From contig NZ_CADEFI010000008.1 in NCBI RefSeq assembly GCF_902826555.1, positions 33,696 through 97,695 on the forward strand: 64,000 nucleotides of DNA, written 5' to 3'. The stretch is from an uncultured Hyphomicrobium sp. Its GTDB lineage: Bacteria > Pseudomonadota > Alphaproteobacteria > Rhizobiales > Hyphomicrobiaceae. Made by a program: the position numbers and the translations under genes. Each line of letters starts with the position of its first letter. The stretch's first letter is position 1. Shown here in pieces: positions 50,850 through 59,819 of the stretch. Below the pieces are notes generated by a model that did not search any database, was not told the origin of the DNA, and worked only from the letters and a program-made list of their open reading frames with translations.

Positions 50850-52487
50850 ATGGCTGATGACGTACCGCCAACTGACGACGCAGCGGCAAGCAGCGCCGCA
50901 CTGGCCCAGTCTCAGATTTCGGCCATTCTGGCCATCGCGGCGGACGCAATCATCTCCCTCGACGAGAAGCTGCACATCACGCTGTTCAATGACGGCGCGG
51001 CTGCCATTTTCGGCTATGCGCCGGACGAGATCGTCGGCCAGCCGCTGGATCTGCTGATCCCGGAGCGCATGCGATCCAACCACAGGCACCACGTCGCCGA
51101 CTTTTCCACTTCACCCGTCGCAGCGCGCAAGATGGGAGAGCGTCAGGCGATCTTCGCGCGCCGCAAGGACGGCTCGGAGTTTCCGGCCGAAGCCTCAATC
51201 GCCAAGCAGGTGATCTCCGGCCGCAAAGCCTACATGGTCGTGCTCCGCGACGTGACGGACAGAAAAGCGGCAGAGGCCGCGCTGGCCGCCGCCAACAGCC
51301 AGCTCGAAGCCCGTGTTGCGGATCGCACGCGCGCGCTCGAAGCCGAGATCAAGCGCCGTGAGGAAGCGCACGCAGCGCTGATCCAAGCCCAGCGCATGGA
51401 AGCATTCGGCCAGTTGACCGGCGGCGTCGCACACGATTTCAACAATCTTCTGACGATCATCACCGGCAACCTGGAGCTGCTCGGCAACGAGCTGGACGAA
51501 ACCAAACAGACCGCGCTGCTGAAACGGGCCGCCGACGCCGCCGACATGGGTGCGGCACTGACCAAACGCCTCCTGACGTTCGCGCGCCGCCGCCGGCTCA
51601 CGCCGCAGATCCTCGACGTCAACGAGATGATCCTCAACCTGACCGAAATCCTGCAGCGCTCGCTCGGAGAGCCCGTCGCTCTGACGACCGTGCTCGCAGG
51701 AAATCTATGGCGCACGCGCGCCGATGCGAGCGAGCTCGAAAATGCGATTCTGAACCTCGCCATCAACGCGCGCGACGCCATGCCGAGCGGCGGTGACCTG
51801 GTCATCGAGAGCCGCAATGTATCCGCTGAGGACGCCGGCATCGCCGGAGGCGGGGAATTCGTATTGATCTCCGTCAGCGACACCGGTCACGGCATGCCAC
51901 CGGACGTGCTTGAGCGCGCATTCGAACCCTTCTTCACCACCAAGGAAACCGGACGCGGCACCGGCCTTGGCCTCAGCACGGTGTATGGATTCGCGGAGCA
52001 GTCCGGCGGGCACGCGACGATCGCCAGCACCGCTGGGCAGGGCACGACAGTCAACATCTATCTGCCGCGCGCAACCGAGGCTTCCGCAGAGAACACCGGA
52101 CCGGCCGAGCCTGTACCCCTCTCCGAGAACAGCGAAGCGGTGCTCGTCGTCGAGGACAATCCCGAGGTGCGCGAGCTGACCATGCAGCGCGTCGAGGGAT
52201 TGGGTTATGTCGCGCTCGAAGCCGAGAGCGGGGCAGCAGCCATCCGCATGCTGGAGCAGGGCGCCGACGTTCAGGTCGTGCTGAGCGACATCGTCATGGC
52301 AGGCGGCGTATCGGGTTACGACGTCGCCCGCTGGGTCGCCGAGCATGCGCCGCGCGTTAAAGTTCTGCTCACCACGGGCTACGCGGCCGAGGAGGCAAAG
52401 CCCGAGACAGCGGAGATGGCGATCCTGCGTAAACCGTACAAGCGGGCGGACCTCGCCATCGCCCTGCGCGACGCACTGCGGCGCTAG
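50850..52487 (+). CDS. PAS-domain hybrid histidine kinase with C-terminal receiver
   Basis: Encodes 545 residues, cytoplasmic. The PAS domain (about 20-140) ends RDVTDRKAAE and contains LIPERMRSNHRHHVADF. A His at this place is the heme ligand in FixL but also occurs in non-heme PAS domains. A coiled coil is followed by the kinase: GGVAHDFNNLLTIITGNLEL (phospho-His), NLAINARDAM, DTGHGMPP and GTGLGLSTVYGF. A receiver follows (VLVVEDNPEV, Asp in VVLSDIVMAGG, Lys in LRKPY). It converges on the OmpR-type regulator gene. Confidence 0.92.
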   Translation: MADDVPPTDDAAASSAALAQSQISAILAIAADAIISLDEKLHITLFNDGAAAIFGYAPDEIVGQPLDLLIPERMRSNHRHHVADFSTSPVAARKMGERQAIFARRKDGSEFPAEASIAKQVISGRKAYMVVLRDVTDRKAAEAALAAANSQLEARVADRTRALEAEIKRREEAHAALIQAQRMEAFGQLTGGVAHDFNNLLTIITGNLELLGNELDETKQTALLKRAADAADMGAALTKRLLTFARRRRLTPQILDVNEMILNLTEILQRSLGEPVALTTVLAGNLWRTRADASELENAILNLAINARDAMPSGGDLVIESRNVSAEDAGIAGGGEFVLISVSDTGHGMPPDVLERAFEPFFTTKETGRGTGLGLSTVYGFAEQSGGHATIASTAGQGTTVNIYLPRATEASAENTGPAEPVPLSENSEAVLVVEDNPEVRELTMQRVEGLGYVALEAESGAAAIRMLEQGADVQVVLSDIVMAGGVSGYDVARWVAEHAPRVKVLLTTGYAAEEAKPETAEMAILRKPYKRADLAIALRDALRR

Positions 52488-52513
52488 CTTCCCATTTAGG
52501 AGCAAAGGGCTTT

Positions 52514-53245
52514 CTAGAGCCGCTTCACGGCTCCGGCGAAAACATAGCCCACGCCGCGTACCGTTTTGATGAGTTGCGGACGCTCGCTCTCCGGCTCGAT
52601 CTTCTTGCGCAGCCGTGCGACCAGCCCGTCGATCGAGCGGTCCATGGGCGTCCAATCATGCCCCTTGAGCAGATCCATTAGCTCGTCCCGCGACAGGACG
52701 CGGCCTGGCCGCTGGATCAAGGTCGCAAGCAGGTTGAACTCGCCCGTGGTCAGATCGCATATCACGCCTTCGGGGTTGCGCACCTCCCGGCGGAGCGTGT
52801 CCATGCTCCAGCCATCGAAGACATACCGCATCCCGTCCGCAACGGCCGCGTCAGGCGACATAACCTGCGCCTCGACTTTCTGATAGCGGCGCAGCACGGC
52901 GCGCACCCGCGCCACCACCTCGCGCATGAGGAACGGCTTGGCGATATAGTCGTCCGCCCCCAGCTCGAGACCGACGACACGATCGATGGCGTCGCCCTTG
53001 CCCGTGATCATGATGATCGGCGTATTGCGTCTGGTCCTGAGATCGCGCGCGAGCTTGAGGCCATCCTCGCCCCCGAGCTTGAGATCCAGCGTCAACAGGC
53101 TGATCGGATGCGCCGCGAGTTGCGCCTCCGCCTCGGCACCGTTGCCCGCTTCCGCGACCACGAAGCCTTCGGCCTCGAGCCCCGTACGCAGGAGCGCCCT
53201 CACCTCGGGCTCGTCGTCCACGATCAGAATGTTTTCGGCCATCAT
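52514..53245 (-). CDS. OmpR-family response regulator
   Basis: Encodes 243 residues from the ATG at 53245. The receiver has ILIVDDEPEV, phosphoacceptor LLTLDLKLGGEDG and Lys in IAKPF. The winged helix has DLTTGEFNLLATLIQRPGRV, DLLKGHDWTPMDRSIDGLVA and LIKTVRGVGYVF. It lies tail to tail with the hybrid kinase, 26 bases apart, and is its likely partner. A triple TCACA repeat with a 10-bp period lies 57-81 bases upstream of its start and may be its own binding site. Confidence 0.93.
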   Translation of the reverse strand: MMAENILIVDDEPEVRALLRTGLEAEGFVVAEAGNGAEAEAQLAAHPISLLTLDLKLGGEDGLKLARDLRTRRNTPIIMITGKGDAIDRVVGLELGADDYIAKPFLMREVVARVRAVLRRYQKVEAQVMSPDAAVADGMRYVFDGWSMDTLRREVRNPEGVICDLTTGEFNLLATLIQRPGRVLSRDELMDLLKGHDWTPMDRSIDGLVARLRKKIEPESERPQLIKTVRGVGYVFAGAVKRL

Positions 53246-53301
53246 CGAAAGGCTTCGTTGGATCGCGAGTTCTCTAGCAGCCCGATCCCCCGGGGCCGCT
53301 G

Positions 53302-53326
53302 TCACATCATGTCACACAATCTCACA
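53302..53326. repeat. three TCACA repeats with exact 10-bp period
   Basis: TCACA begins at 53302, 53312 and 53322. A helical-turn period is the usual form of OmpR-family operators. The site lies between the regulator gene (minus) and the gene at 53436 (plus) and could control both. Confidence 0.5.
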
Positions 53327-53435
53327 ATCACGGCATACGCCGGATACGCAAGCAGGCTTTGCTCACAACGGAAAATCTCCGGGTTAGCCCGTCCCGCGGC
53401 CGCCGGAGGAGACCATTGCGAGAGGGTGGGCAAGT

Positions 53436-54095
53436 TTGACATTGCCAGAGGGCGCCGAGACACGAGCTTCCCTTCCAGCCGGCGCGGCGGCGGGATCGGT
53501 TGTGGCTGCCGCATCCCAGCCTCCGCTGGGGCTCCCTTCGACGGATGGCACGCGCAACCGATACGTCGTCGGAATATTCAAGGAACCGGCGGAGGCATAT
53601 GCGGCGGTGTCCCGGCTGGATACCGCAACCTGCGAGGTGCTGGTGACCTCCGACACCGACAAGGCCAGGGCAGCGTCCTTTGGCTTTGGCCACGTGATCA
53701 CGCGCTATCTCGACACGTCCGCAACCCTGCCATCGAGAGTAGCCGAGGCGCTGAGCACGTCGGCGGTCTTCGCCGTGTTGGGAGCCGATTCGGCCGCACG
53801 GGTGGGCAAACCACACCCGGCGGGTTCGCAAGCACTATTCCAGAACCTCGTTCATCACCTTGCAACCGGGGCGACCGTCGTTATCGTTTACGCTCCCGGG
53901 GCCGAGCAATTGCTCAGAGTTTCGCGCACCCTTCTCGACGCAAAATGCGACCTCCTGCTCACGCACGACGTTGTCCAGCCGAAACAGCGCGCCTTTGACC
54001 AGCCGCCGCCCGACGACGACTGCTGCCAGAGTTGCACGACGAGAGCGTGCGAGCGCGTCCGCCTCCCCTCCGGCGACGAAACGGCGCAAGGTTGA
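53436..54095 (+). CDS. protein of unknown function with Cys-rich C-terminus
   Basis: About 219 residues from a TTG at 53436 (GAGAGGG nine bases upstream). The centre (RYVVGIFKEPAEAYAAVSRL) looks like an alternating strand-helix fold, with a faint resemblance to YflT-like stress proteins, and ATVVIVYAPGAEQLLRVSRT later. The end carries DDDCCQSCTTRAC, a possible metal site. There is no signal peptide. It lies between the triple TCACA repeat and the Pat-type gene. Confidence 0.55.
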   Translation: MTLPEGAETRASLPAGAAAGSVVAAASQPPLGLPSTDGTRNRYVVGIFKEPAEAYAAVSRLDTATCEVLVTSDTDKARAASFGFGHVITRYLDTSATLPSRVAEALSTSAVFAVLGADSAARVGKPHPAGSQALFQNLVHHLATGATVVIVYAPGAEQLLRVSRTLLDAKCDLLLTHDVVQPKQRAFDQPPPDDDCCQSCTTRACERVRLPSGDETAQG

Positions 54096-54221
54096 TCGGC
54101 CGCAACGCCGAGACCCGATCGCGCAAGAAATATTCCGTATAACCCGGCTAGAAAACTTCCGCGTTGAACGTGCGCGCAGGCGCGACGTCGCGAGCCAGAA
54201 TGCTTCGAAGGATAGGTCTCA

Positions 54222-56903
54222 ATGTCGGTTCGAAACCTCGATCCCCTCTTTGCGCCTTCGTCTGTCGCCCTCGTCGGCGCCAGTCCGCAGGCAGGCAGCG
54301 TAGGCCGGATCGTGGCGTCGAACCTTCGCAGCGGCGGATTTGCCGGCGACATTTGGTTGGTCAACCCTCGGCACACCTCGATCGACGGGGCACCTTGCTA
54401 TGCCTCGGCTTCGAAGTTGCCGCGCGCACCCGATCTCGCCGTGATCACGACCCCGCCGTCGACCGTGCCCGGCGTGATTGCGGAGCTGGCGGCGCACGGC
54501 ACCAAGGCCGCCGTCGTCATCACCGCCGGCATCGACGCGGACCTGCGCACGCGGATGCTCGAAGCGGCCCGGCCGTCCTGCCTGCGCGTTCTCGGACCCA
54601 ACTGCGTCGGCCTCATTCTCCCGCGACTGGGCATCAACGCCAGCTTCGCCCAGCTCATGCCTCTCAAGGGCGATCTCGCATTCCTTTCGCAGTCGGGCGC
54701 GCTCGTGACGGCTGTGATCGATTGGGCGCACGCTCGCGGCATCGGCTTCTCCAAGGTTGCATCCATGGGCGAGATGGCGGACGTCGATCTCGGCGATGCC
54801 CTCGACTATCTCGCCGGTGATCCCGAAACCCGCGCCATCCTGCTCTACATCGAGCAGGTGACGCACGCGGCGAAGTTCATGTCGGCGGCGCGACGCGCGG
54901 CGCGCGCCAAGCCGGTGATCGTCCTCAAATCGGGCCGCCACGCGGCCGGTGCCAAAGCCGCGCGTTCCCACACCGGAGCGCTGTCAGGCTCGGACGCCGT
55001 CTACGATGCCGCTTTCCGCCGCGCCGGCCTCGTCCGCGTCGGGGACCTCGACGGACTGTTCGAGGCCGCCGAGATACTCTCCTTCACGCCGCGCCTCGAA
55101 GGCGAGCGCCTCGCCATCCTCACTAACGGCGGCGGCGCGGGCGTTCTCGCGGCAGATCGGCTGGAGGACTACCGCGGCACGCTCGCAGAACTCGATCCGG
55201 CGACCGTCGCCGCGCTCGATACCGTGCTCCCGCCGACCTGGTCCAAGGGCAATCCCGTCGACATCATCGGCGATGCCGGTCCCGATCGTTACGAGGCGGC
55301 AATGAGCGCGCTGCTTGCCGATCCGGCCTCGGACGCGGTTCTCGTCATCAACTGCCCGACGGCGCTGGCCTCGAGCGAGAGCGCCGCCGCAGCCGTGCTC
55401 AAGGCGATTTCCGGCGCCTCCGGCCGCTGCCGGACGAAACCCGTGATCACCAACTGGCTCGGCGATGGCGCGGCGACGGAAAGCCGTCGCCAGTTCAGGA
55501 CCGCGCGCATCCCCACATTCGAGACCCCCGCTTCGGCCATCGACGGCTTCATGCAGCTCGTCCGCTATCGCCGCTCGCAGGACGAGCTGATGTCCACGCC
55601 GACGGTCCAGCCTTCCGGATCGGATGTCGACCGCGCCAAGGCGCGCAACGTCATCGGCGGCGCTCTGGCGCGAGGGCGATCGATGCTGACCGAAGCCGAA
55701 GCCAAGGCGGTGCTCGCCGCCTACGGTATTCCTGTCGCCGAGACGATCATTTGCGCCGATCCCGACGCCGTCGCCGAGACCGCAAAGAACATCCTTACCC
55801 GATACCGAGCCTGCGTCGTCAAGATCCATTCCGAGGAGATCTCCCACAAGTCCGACGTCGGCGGCGTTCGCCTCGGCATCACGAGCGCGGACGAAGCCCG
55901 CGAGACGGCGCGCGCGATGGCAGCTACGGTCGCGAAGGTGATGCCCCACGCCCACATCGAGGGCTGGGCGGTCGAGCCGATGATCGAACGGCCGGAAGCG
56001 CACGAGTTGATCGTCGGCATGAGCGAGGATCAGACCTTCGGACCGACGCTTCTGTTCGGCGCAGGCGGAACGGCGGTCGAGGTCATCAAGGATACGGCGC
56101 ACGCCCTGCCGCCGCTCGATCACAAGCTCGCGCGCGATATGATGGCCCAGACGCGCATCTACCGGCTGCTCGAAGGCTATCGCAATCGTCCCCGCGCCGA
56201 CCTCGACGCCATCGCCGACGTGCTCGTGCGCGCGAGCAGCCTCGTTGCGGATTTGCCCGAGCTGCGCGAGCTCGACATCAACCCCCTGCTCGCCGACGAC
56301 AAGGGTTGCATCGCCCTGGACGCACGCATGCGCGTTGCCGACGCCGCGGCCTCACCGCGCCAGCCGCTGTCCATCCGCCCATATCCGGCACAGTGGCTGA
56401 AGAACGTGCACCTCGCTGAGGTCGGCACGGTGACCATTCGCCCCGTCCGGCCGGAGGACGAAACGCTCTACGAGCGCTTCTTTTCCGAAATCGACCCCGA
56501 CGATTTGCGCCTGCGCTTTTTCACCGCCGCGCCGGACCGCTCCCATCGCTTTCTCGCGCGCCTCACGCAGATCGACTATGCGCGAGAAATGGCCTTCGTC
56601 GCACTTTCGGAAGCGGGCAACTTGCTCGGCTCTTCGCGTCTCGCAGCCGATCCCGACTACGCGCGCGCCGAGTTCGCCGTCATCGTGCGCTCCGACCTCA
56701 AAGGCAAAGGCCTGGGCTGGCTGATCATGCAGCAGCTTATCGATTACGCGCGCACGGAAGGCTTGCGCGAGCTTCACGGCGAGGTGCTGGCCGAGAATAC
56801 GGCCATGCTCGACATGTGCCGCGATCTGGGTTTCCGCACAGAGACCGACCCGTCCGACGCCACGCTCCGCCACGTGACGCTGCCGGTCGAGCCCATTCCC
56901 TAG
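54222..56903 (+). CDS. Pat/YfiQ-type acyl-CoA synthetase-like GNAT acetyltransferase
   Basis: An 893-residue protein. Order: NDP-forming acyl-CoA synthetase CoA-binding domain (SVALVGASPQAGSVGRIVAS), ligase domain (FLSQSGALVTAVIDWA, SHTGALSGSDAVYDAA), ATP-grasp-like domain (about 480-700; VVKIHSEEISHKSDVGGV) and a GNAT domain (about 725-893; RSDLKGKGLGWLIMQQLI). This is the architecture of protein lysine acetyltransferases that silence acetyl-CoA synthetase. The His in SHTGALSG is kept, so some ligase activity cannot be excluded. Its TAG stop overlaps the ccoS stop on the other strand at the shared CTAG. Confidence 0.9.
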   Translation: MSVRNLDPLFAPSSVALVGASPQAGSVGRIVASNLRSGGFAGDIWLVNPRHTSIDGAPCYASASKLPRAPDLAVITTPPSTVPGVIAELAAHGTKAAVVITAGIDADLRTRMLEAARPSCLRVLGPNCVGLILPRLGINASFAQLMPLKGDLAFLSQSGALVTAVIDWAHARGIGFSKVASMGEMADVDLGDALDYLAGDPETRAILLYIEQVTHAAKFMSAARRAARAKPVIVLKSGRHAAGAKAARSHTGALSGSDAVYDAAFRRAGLVRVGDLDGLFEAAEILSFTPRLEGERLAILTNGGGAGVLAADRLEDYRGTLAELDPATVAALDTVLPPTWSKGNPVDIIGDAGPDRYEAAMSALLADPASDAVLVINCPTALASSESAAAAVLKAISGASGRCRTKPVITNWLGDGAATESRRQFRTARIPTFETPASAIDGFMQLVRYRRSQDELMSTPTVQPSGSDVDRAKARNVIGGALARGRSMLTEAEAKAVLAAYGIPVAETIICADPDAVAETAKNILTRYRACVVKIHSEEISHKSDVGGVRLGITSADEARETARAMAATVAKVMPHAHIEGWAVEPMIERPEAHELIVGMSEDQTFGPTLLFGAGGTAVEVIKDTAHALPPLDHKLARDMMAQTRIYRLLEGYRNRPRADLDAIADVLVRASSLVADLPELRELDINPLLADDKGCIALDARMRVADAAASPRQPLSIRPYPAQWLKNVHLAEVGTVTIRPVRPEDETLYERFFSEIDPDDLRLRFFTAAPDRSHRFLARLTQIDYAREMAFVALSEAGNLLGSSRLAADPDYARAEFAVIVRSDLKGKGLGWLIMQQLIDYARTEGLRELHGEVLAENTAMLDMCRDLGFRTETDPSDATLRHVTLPVEPIP

Positions 56904-57085
56904 CGTGCATCCGGGCGCCCGCGCGGGCCCTCTGCCCGATCCGCATCCTCGTCGTCCTGGATCGCGCGCCAGCCCGCTCCTTCGAGATCCGAGAACTGGC
57001 CGGAGTTGAGGGCCCACAGGAAAGCGGCGAGCCCCAATCCGCCGAGAGCCAGCGCGCACGGAATGAGCCAGATGAGTGCGCTCAT
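56900..57085 (-). CDS. ccoS: cbb3 oxidase assembly protein CcoS
   Basis: Encodes 61 residues with one N-terminal membrane segment (LIWLIPCALALGGLGLAAFL) and the family signature FLWALNSGQFSDLEGAGWRA, then acidic residues. It is needed for insertion of cofactors (heme b and copper) into CcoN. Its ATG overlaps the ccoI stop (ATGA), and its own stop codon overlaps that of the convergent Pat-type gene. Confidence 0.93.
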   Translation of the reverse strand: MSALIWLIPCALALGGLGLAAFLWALNSGQFSDLEGAGWRAIQDDEDADRAEGPRGRPDAR

Positions 57086-59310
57086 GTGGGCCTCCTCACC
57101 GGCGCAAGAGCGAGCGCACGCGTCCTGAGCCGCAGCGCGTTGACGGTCACCGCTATCGAGGACAGCGACATGGCCAAGGCTGCGATCAGCGGCGTCACAT
57201 GTCCGGCGACCGCCAGCGGCACAAAGACGATGTTGTAGCCGATCGCGATTCCGAAGTTTTCAAGCGACATCCGTTGCGATGCTCGCGCCACGGCCATGGT
57301 TTCGAGCACAGGCGCCAGCGGAACGCCCTGGAACACCGCGTCGGCCGCGGTCTGGCTGATGTCGGCAGCGGTCGATGGCGAAAGGGACGCATGTGCCGCG
57401 GCAAGAGCCGGAGCGTCGTTGAGCCCATCGCCGACCATCAACACCTTCTTGCCGCGGGCCTTCATATCCGCGATCACGTCGATCTTCCCGTCCGGCTTCA
57501 CACCCGCCCACCATTGCGCGATGCCGGCCCGTTCCGCCACATCGGAAACAGCCGCGGGACGATCTCCCGACAACAAGCAGACCTCGTAGCCGGCCGCCGT
57601 CAGGACGGAAACGACATCGGACGCATCCGGCCGAACCGCATCCTCGAAACGCAACGCAAACCGCCGACTTTCCGCATCCAGGAACCACAGCGATCCGGCT
57701 TGACCTTGCGACGGCAGATCCGTGCCGCTCACCCATTCCTCGGAGCCGAGCCTCAGCTCACCCGCCGCAAGGGGTGCGATCAGCCCCGAACCCGGCACCT
57801 CGAGCACGCCCGGCGCGGCAACGACCGCCAATCCACGGTCACGCGCCGCCCGGGCGACGGCCACCGAATAGGGATGGCGGCTCGCGACCGCGAGGGACGC
57901 CGCCGCGGCAAGGGTTTCGTCGGAAATTTCCGCCCCGTTCTTGAGCACGGGCTCGCCGCGCGTCAGCGTACCCGTCTTGTCGAACACCACCGTATCGACC
58001 TCGGCAAGGCGCTCGAGACCGTCGGCCGCCTTGACGATCACGCCCTTTCCGAACAACCGGCTGGTTGCAGCGACCTGCACGGCCGGCACCGCAAGCGCCA
58101 GCGCACACGGGCAGGTGATGATCAGCACGGCGATGGCGGTGGTGAGCGCCGTTTCCCAACCGGCGCCCGCGATCATCCAGCCGATGAAGGTCGCCGCGCC
58201 GAGAACATGCACGGCCGGCGCATAGACCCGCGCGGCGCGGTCGGCAAGGCGCACATACTGTCCCCGCCCCTGCTCGGCCGCCTGCATGAGACGCGCGATC
58301 TCGGCGAGCAGCGTATTGTCGTCCGTCGCCGTCGCCTCGATCTTGATGGCGCGCGTCATGTTGAGCGTGCCGGCATGCACATCGGCTCCAGCAGCCGCCC
58401 AGCGGGGCATGGTCTCCCCCGTGATCAGACTCTCGTCGATGTCGGTCGTCCCCGAAACGACGCGTCCGTCGACCGGAATGCGCTCGCCCGCCGCCACCTG
58501 GATTTTCATTCCGGGAACAAGGGCGCGTGCCGGCATGCGCTCCACGCGTCCGTCTCCATCCACCACCGTCGCCGTCAGCGATTTGAGGCCGATCAGATTC
58601 TCGACCGCCCCGCGCGCCTTGATGCGCACCTGCTCGTCCAGGAGACGCCCGATGAGAAGGAAGAACGTCAGCATGATCGCGGCATCTAAATAGACTTGAT
58701 GGCTGCCACGGATGGTCTGAAACAGGCTCATGGCCGTTGCCAGCGTGATGCCGAGCGAGATCGGAACGTCCATGTTGAGGCGCCGCACTCGGAGAGCAGA
58801 CGACGCAGAACGGAAGAACGGCTGCGCCGCATAGGCGATCGCCGGCATGGCAATCAAAGCCGATAGCCAATGGAACAGCGACGCCACCGTCTGGTCCATG
58901 TCGCTCACCGCACCAGCCCACACCGAGACCGAGAGCAGCATCACATTCGCCGCCGCAAAGCCAGCGACCCCGAGGCGGCGCAGGAGATCGTCGGCGCGAC
59001 GGCTGTCGAGCTCGCTCGCCGTCTCCACGGATTCGGCCGCGCGATAGCCTTCCCGATCCAGCGCGTCGATCATCGGCTGCGTTCCTGTGAGCGCCGCATC
59101 GTAGGTGACGGTCGCGCGCTTGGCGGAGAGATTGACGCGCGCGTCCCTGACCCCCGCCATGTGTCGCAACGCCCGCTCGACGGTCACGATACAAGCGCCG
59201 CAGTGCATGTTCTCGACCACGAGCGAAACCGTCTGCGGGCGAGCCGCCTCACCGAGGCGCCCGCCATCGGTATCCGGCGGAGCAACGCTTGCGGTCAGGG
59301 CGCGACCCAC
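57082..59310 (-). CDS. ccoI: copper-transporting P1B-type ATPase CcoI/FixI
   Basis: Encodes 742 residues from the GTG at 59310 (GGAGG five bases upstream). One heavy-metal domain (MHCGAC) precedes eight membrane segments with the CPC motif (IITCPCALALAVPA). Catalytic blocks are TGETM, FDKTGTLT, the SRHPYS motif and MVGDGLNDAPAL. It is the exporter type that loads periplasmic copper for the CuB site of cbb3 oxidase. It overlaps ccoH by 16 bases and ccoS by four. Confidence 0.95.
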   Translation of the reverse strand: MGRALTASVAPPDTDGGRLGEAARPQTVSLVVENMHCGACIVTVERALRHMAGVRDARVNLSAKRATVTYDAALTGTQPMIDALDREGYRAAESVETASELDSRRADDLLRRLGVAGFAAANVMLLSVSVWAGAVSDMDQTVASLFHWLSALIAMPAIAYAAQPFFRSASSALRVRRLNMDVPISLGITLATAMSLFQTIRGSHQVYLDAAIMLTFFLLIGRLLDEQVRIKARGAVENLIGLKSLTATVVDGDGRVERMPARALVPGMKIQVAAGERIPVDGRVVSGTTDIDESLITGETMPRWAAAGADVHAGTLNMTRAIKIEATATDDNTLLAEIARLMQAAEQGRGQYVRLADRAARVYAPAVHVLGAATFIGWMIAGAGWETALTTAIAVLIITCPCALALAVPAVQVAATSRLFGKGVIVKAADGLERLAEVDTVVFDKTGTLTRGEPVLKNGAEISDETLAAAASLAVASRHPYSVAVARAARDRGLAVVAAPGVLEVPGSGLIAPLAAGELRLGSEEWVSGTDLPSQGQAGSLWFLDAESRRFALRFEDAVRPDASDVVSVLTAAGYEVCLLSGDRPAAVSDVAERAGIAQWWAGVKPDGKIDVIADMKARGKKVLMVGDGLNDAPALAAAHASLSPSTAADISQTAADAVFQGVPLAPVLETMAVARASQRMSLENFGIAIGYNIVFVPLAVAGHVTPLIAALAMSLSSIAVTVNALRLRTRALALAPVRRPT

Positions 59311-59819
59311 AGGCGCCTCCGGTTCCGATAGAGGGGCTCTCCTTCCGCTGTCGTCGCGTCGGCCGGGAGCACCCTGACGGTCACGATCCAGGTACCTGGC
59401 GCGAGATCGCGCCCCACCGGCGCCTCGAACTGGCCAGGCTGGACTTCGGCGAGCTGCAGAACGGCATCCGCGCTGTTGGTGGCCGGCCGGCCCAGCGTTG
59501 CCTCCACCTTCACGGAGTCCGGCGCATGACCGCTTGCTGTCGCGAGCGAAACCTTGAGACGCGCCGGATCGGCAAGCATCGCCACCTTGTCGCGCCACCC
59601 CTGCGCGGACTGGCGCGCCTCGCTCGCGATGCGTGCATTGTAAGCGAGACCGTCGCGATAGGCGTTGGCGTTGTCCACGCCGCCGAAGGTCGAGACCGCC
59701 TTGTAGATCATGGTCGCGTCCGCGACGATGATGACCGCGAAGAAGCCGAGCATGACTGAGAGCACATGCCAGCCGGAAAGGCCGCCCGGTCTCGGATCAT
59801 TGGCGCTCGAAGTTCTCAT
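59295..59819 (-). CDS. ccoH: cbb3 oxidase assembly protein CcoH/FixH
   Basis: Encodes 174 residues. One membrane segment (WHVLSVMLGFFAVIIVADAT) leads into a periplasmic domain: AVSTFGGVDNANAYRDGLAY, then a beta-rich part ending PGTWIVTVRVLPADATTAEG. This is the FixH family pattern. Its ATG overlaps the ccoG stop (ATGA), so the assembly genes ccoGHIS form a tight chain. Confidence 0.93.
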   Translation of the reverse strand: MRTSSANDPRPGGLSGWHVLSVMLGFFAVIIVADATMIYKAVSTFGGVDNANAYRDGLAYNARIASEARQSAQGWRDKVAMLADPARLKVSLATASGHAPDSVKVEATLGRPATNSADAVLQLAEVQPGQFEAPVGRDLAPGTWIVTVRVLPADATTAEGEPLYRNRRRLWVAP

